The notes under the pieces were generated by a model. It had not been told where the DNA came from, ran no database searches, and was given only the letters and a program-made list of their open reading frames with translations. From contig NZ_JAFJSY010000002.1 of NCBI RefSeq assembly GCF_019857225.1, positions 1 through 64,000 on the forward strand: a stretch of 64,000 nt of DNA, given 5' to 3'. Source of the DNA: Streptomyces plumbidurans. Its GTDB lineage: Bacteria > Actinomycetota > Actinomycetes > Streptomycetales > Streptomycetaceae. A program made the position numbers and the translations under genes. Shown piece by piece: positions 63,806 through 64,000 of the stretch (positions are counted from its first letter, which is position 1; each line of letters begins with the position of its first letter).

Positions 63806-64000
63806 ATGACGAAGCCCTCACTCCCCGAACTCCTGCACGCTGCCGTAACAGCCGTCGGCGGCACGGAGCGCCCCGGCCAGGTGACCATGGCCGAAGCCGT
63901 CGCGGAGGCGATCGACGACGGCTCCCATCTGCTCATCCAGGCCGGCACCGGCACCGGAAAGTCGCTGGGTTACCTCGTGCCCGCGCTTGCACACGGGGAG
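63806..64000 (+). CDS. dinG: DinG-family ATP-dependent helicase, 5' part (runs off the window)
   Basis: Sixty-five codons are visible: MTKPSLPELLHAAVTAVGGT followed by RPGQVTMAEAVAEAIDDG, and Walker A in QAGTGTGKSLGYLVPALAHG. This is the start of a superfamily 2 DinG/XPD-type helicase, which acts on damage-related DNA structures and R-loops. The rest lies beyond the window. TAGGGT nine bases before the ATG is a possible -10 box, so the transcript would have almost no leader. The position after the siderophore genes and before lexA fits S. coelicolor gene order as I remember it. Confidence 0.85.
   Translation, partial: MTKPSLPELLHAAVTAVGGTERPGQVTMAEAVAEAIDDGSHLLIQAGTGTGKSLGYLVPALAHGE

Overview
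This is a GC-rich window with the gene content and gene order of a Streptomyces chromosome. Strong evidence includes an osaC-osaA-osaB osmotic stress locus, clgR, rshA, gluABCD-gluR-gluK, third-position G/C codon use throughout, frequent GTG starts, and several genes with a TANNNT -10 box 6-7 bases before the start codon. The order ftsK, rodZ-like, rimO, pgsA, cinA, clgR ... DUF3046, recA, recX ... miaB ... miaA, dapF ... hflX is the conserved actinobacterial block also known from Mycobacterium. I see no prophage, transposon, integrase or CRISPR array; this is core chromosome with small accessory patches.

Layout. 1-1020: the 3' end of a 5S rRNA gene with its terminator, a shortened DegT-type aminotransferase remnant, and tRNA-Thr(GGT). 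1036-10557: osaC (minus) diverging from osaA (a hybrid kinase with about twelve HAMP units) and osaB. 10682-17768: ftsK, a rodZ-like gene, the overlapping rimO-pgsA-cinA run, and clgR. 18026-24921: a small membrane gene, then the minus-strand run lhr, nei-type glycosylase, short-chain dehydrogenase. 25057-27010: AraC-type regulator and azlCD, followed by a nested minisatellite. 27409-33101: a terpenoid-cyclase-fold-like protein, DUF3046, an AI-2E-type transporter, a membrane protein, recA with an SOS-type promoter, and recX. 33155-34335: cysteine dioxygenase and rhodanese behind an unlisted 28-residue cysteine-containing leader peptide, its promoter and a 39-bp dyad. 34340-42901: FAD monooxygenase, gluABCD with a direct-repeat operator, gluR-gluK, and an orphan TAXI receptor. 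43011-55130: MazG-like, miaB, a LigB-like protein, an MT0933-type antitoxin, miaA, dapF, rshA, a secreted M1 peptidase and hflX. 55226-57975: two tandem lipoprotein serine proteases. 58557-63470: a compact NIS-siderophore-type set (aminotransferase, IucA/IucC synthetase, acetyltransferase). 63806 to the end: the start of dinG.

How the parts work together. OsaABC senses osmotic stress and shuts off the stress sigma factor response. GluR-GluK controls glutamate uptake by GluABCD. RecA/RecX and Lhr/Nei serve DNA repair. MiaA and MiaB modify the same tRNA adenosine. The rhodanese and cysteine dioxygenase act on sulfur compounds and appear to be controlled by translation of cysteine codons.

The most interesting observations are: (1) the leaderless cysteine leader peptide plus dyad ahead of cysteine dioxygenase; (2) loss of the pyridoxal-phosphate lysine (Asn in its place) in the siderophore-locus aminotransferase, which also carries a low-complexity insertion; (3) two structured intergenic minisatellites (58-bp nested and 27-bp); (4) the ATCTGAG direct repeat upstream of gluA; (5) a perfect inverted repeat over the recA -10 region. 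Family assignments are from sequence recognition without database searches.
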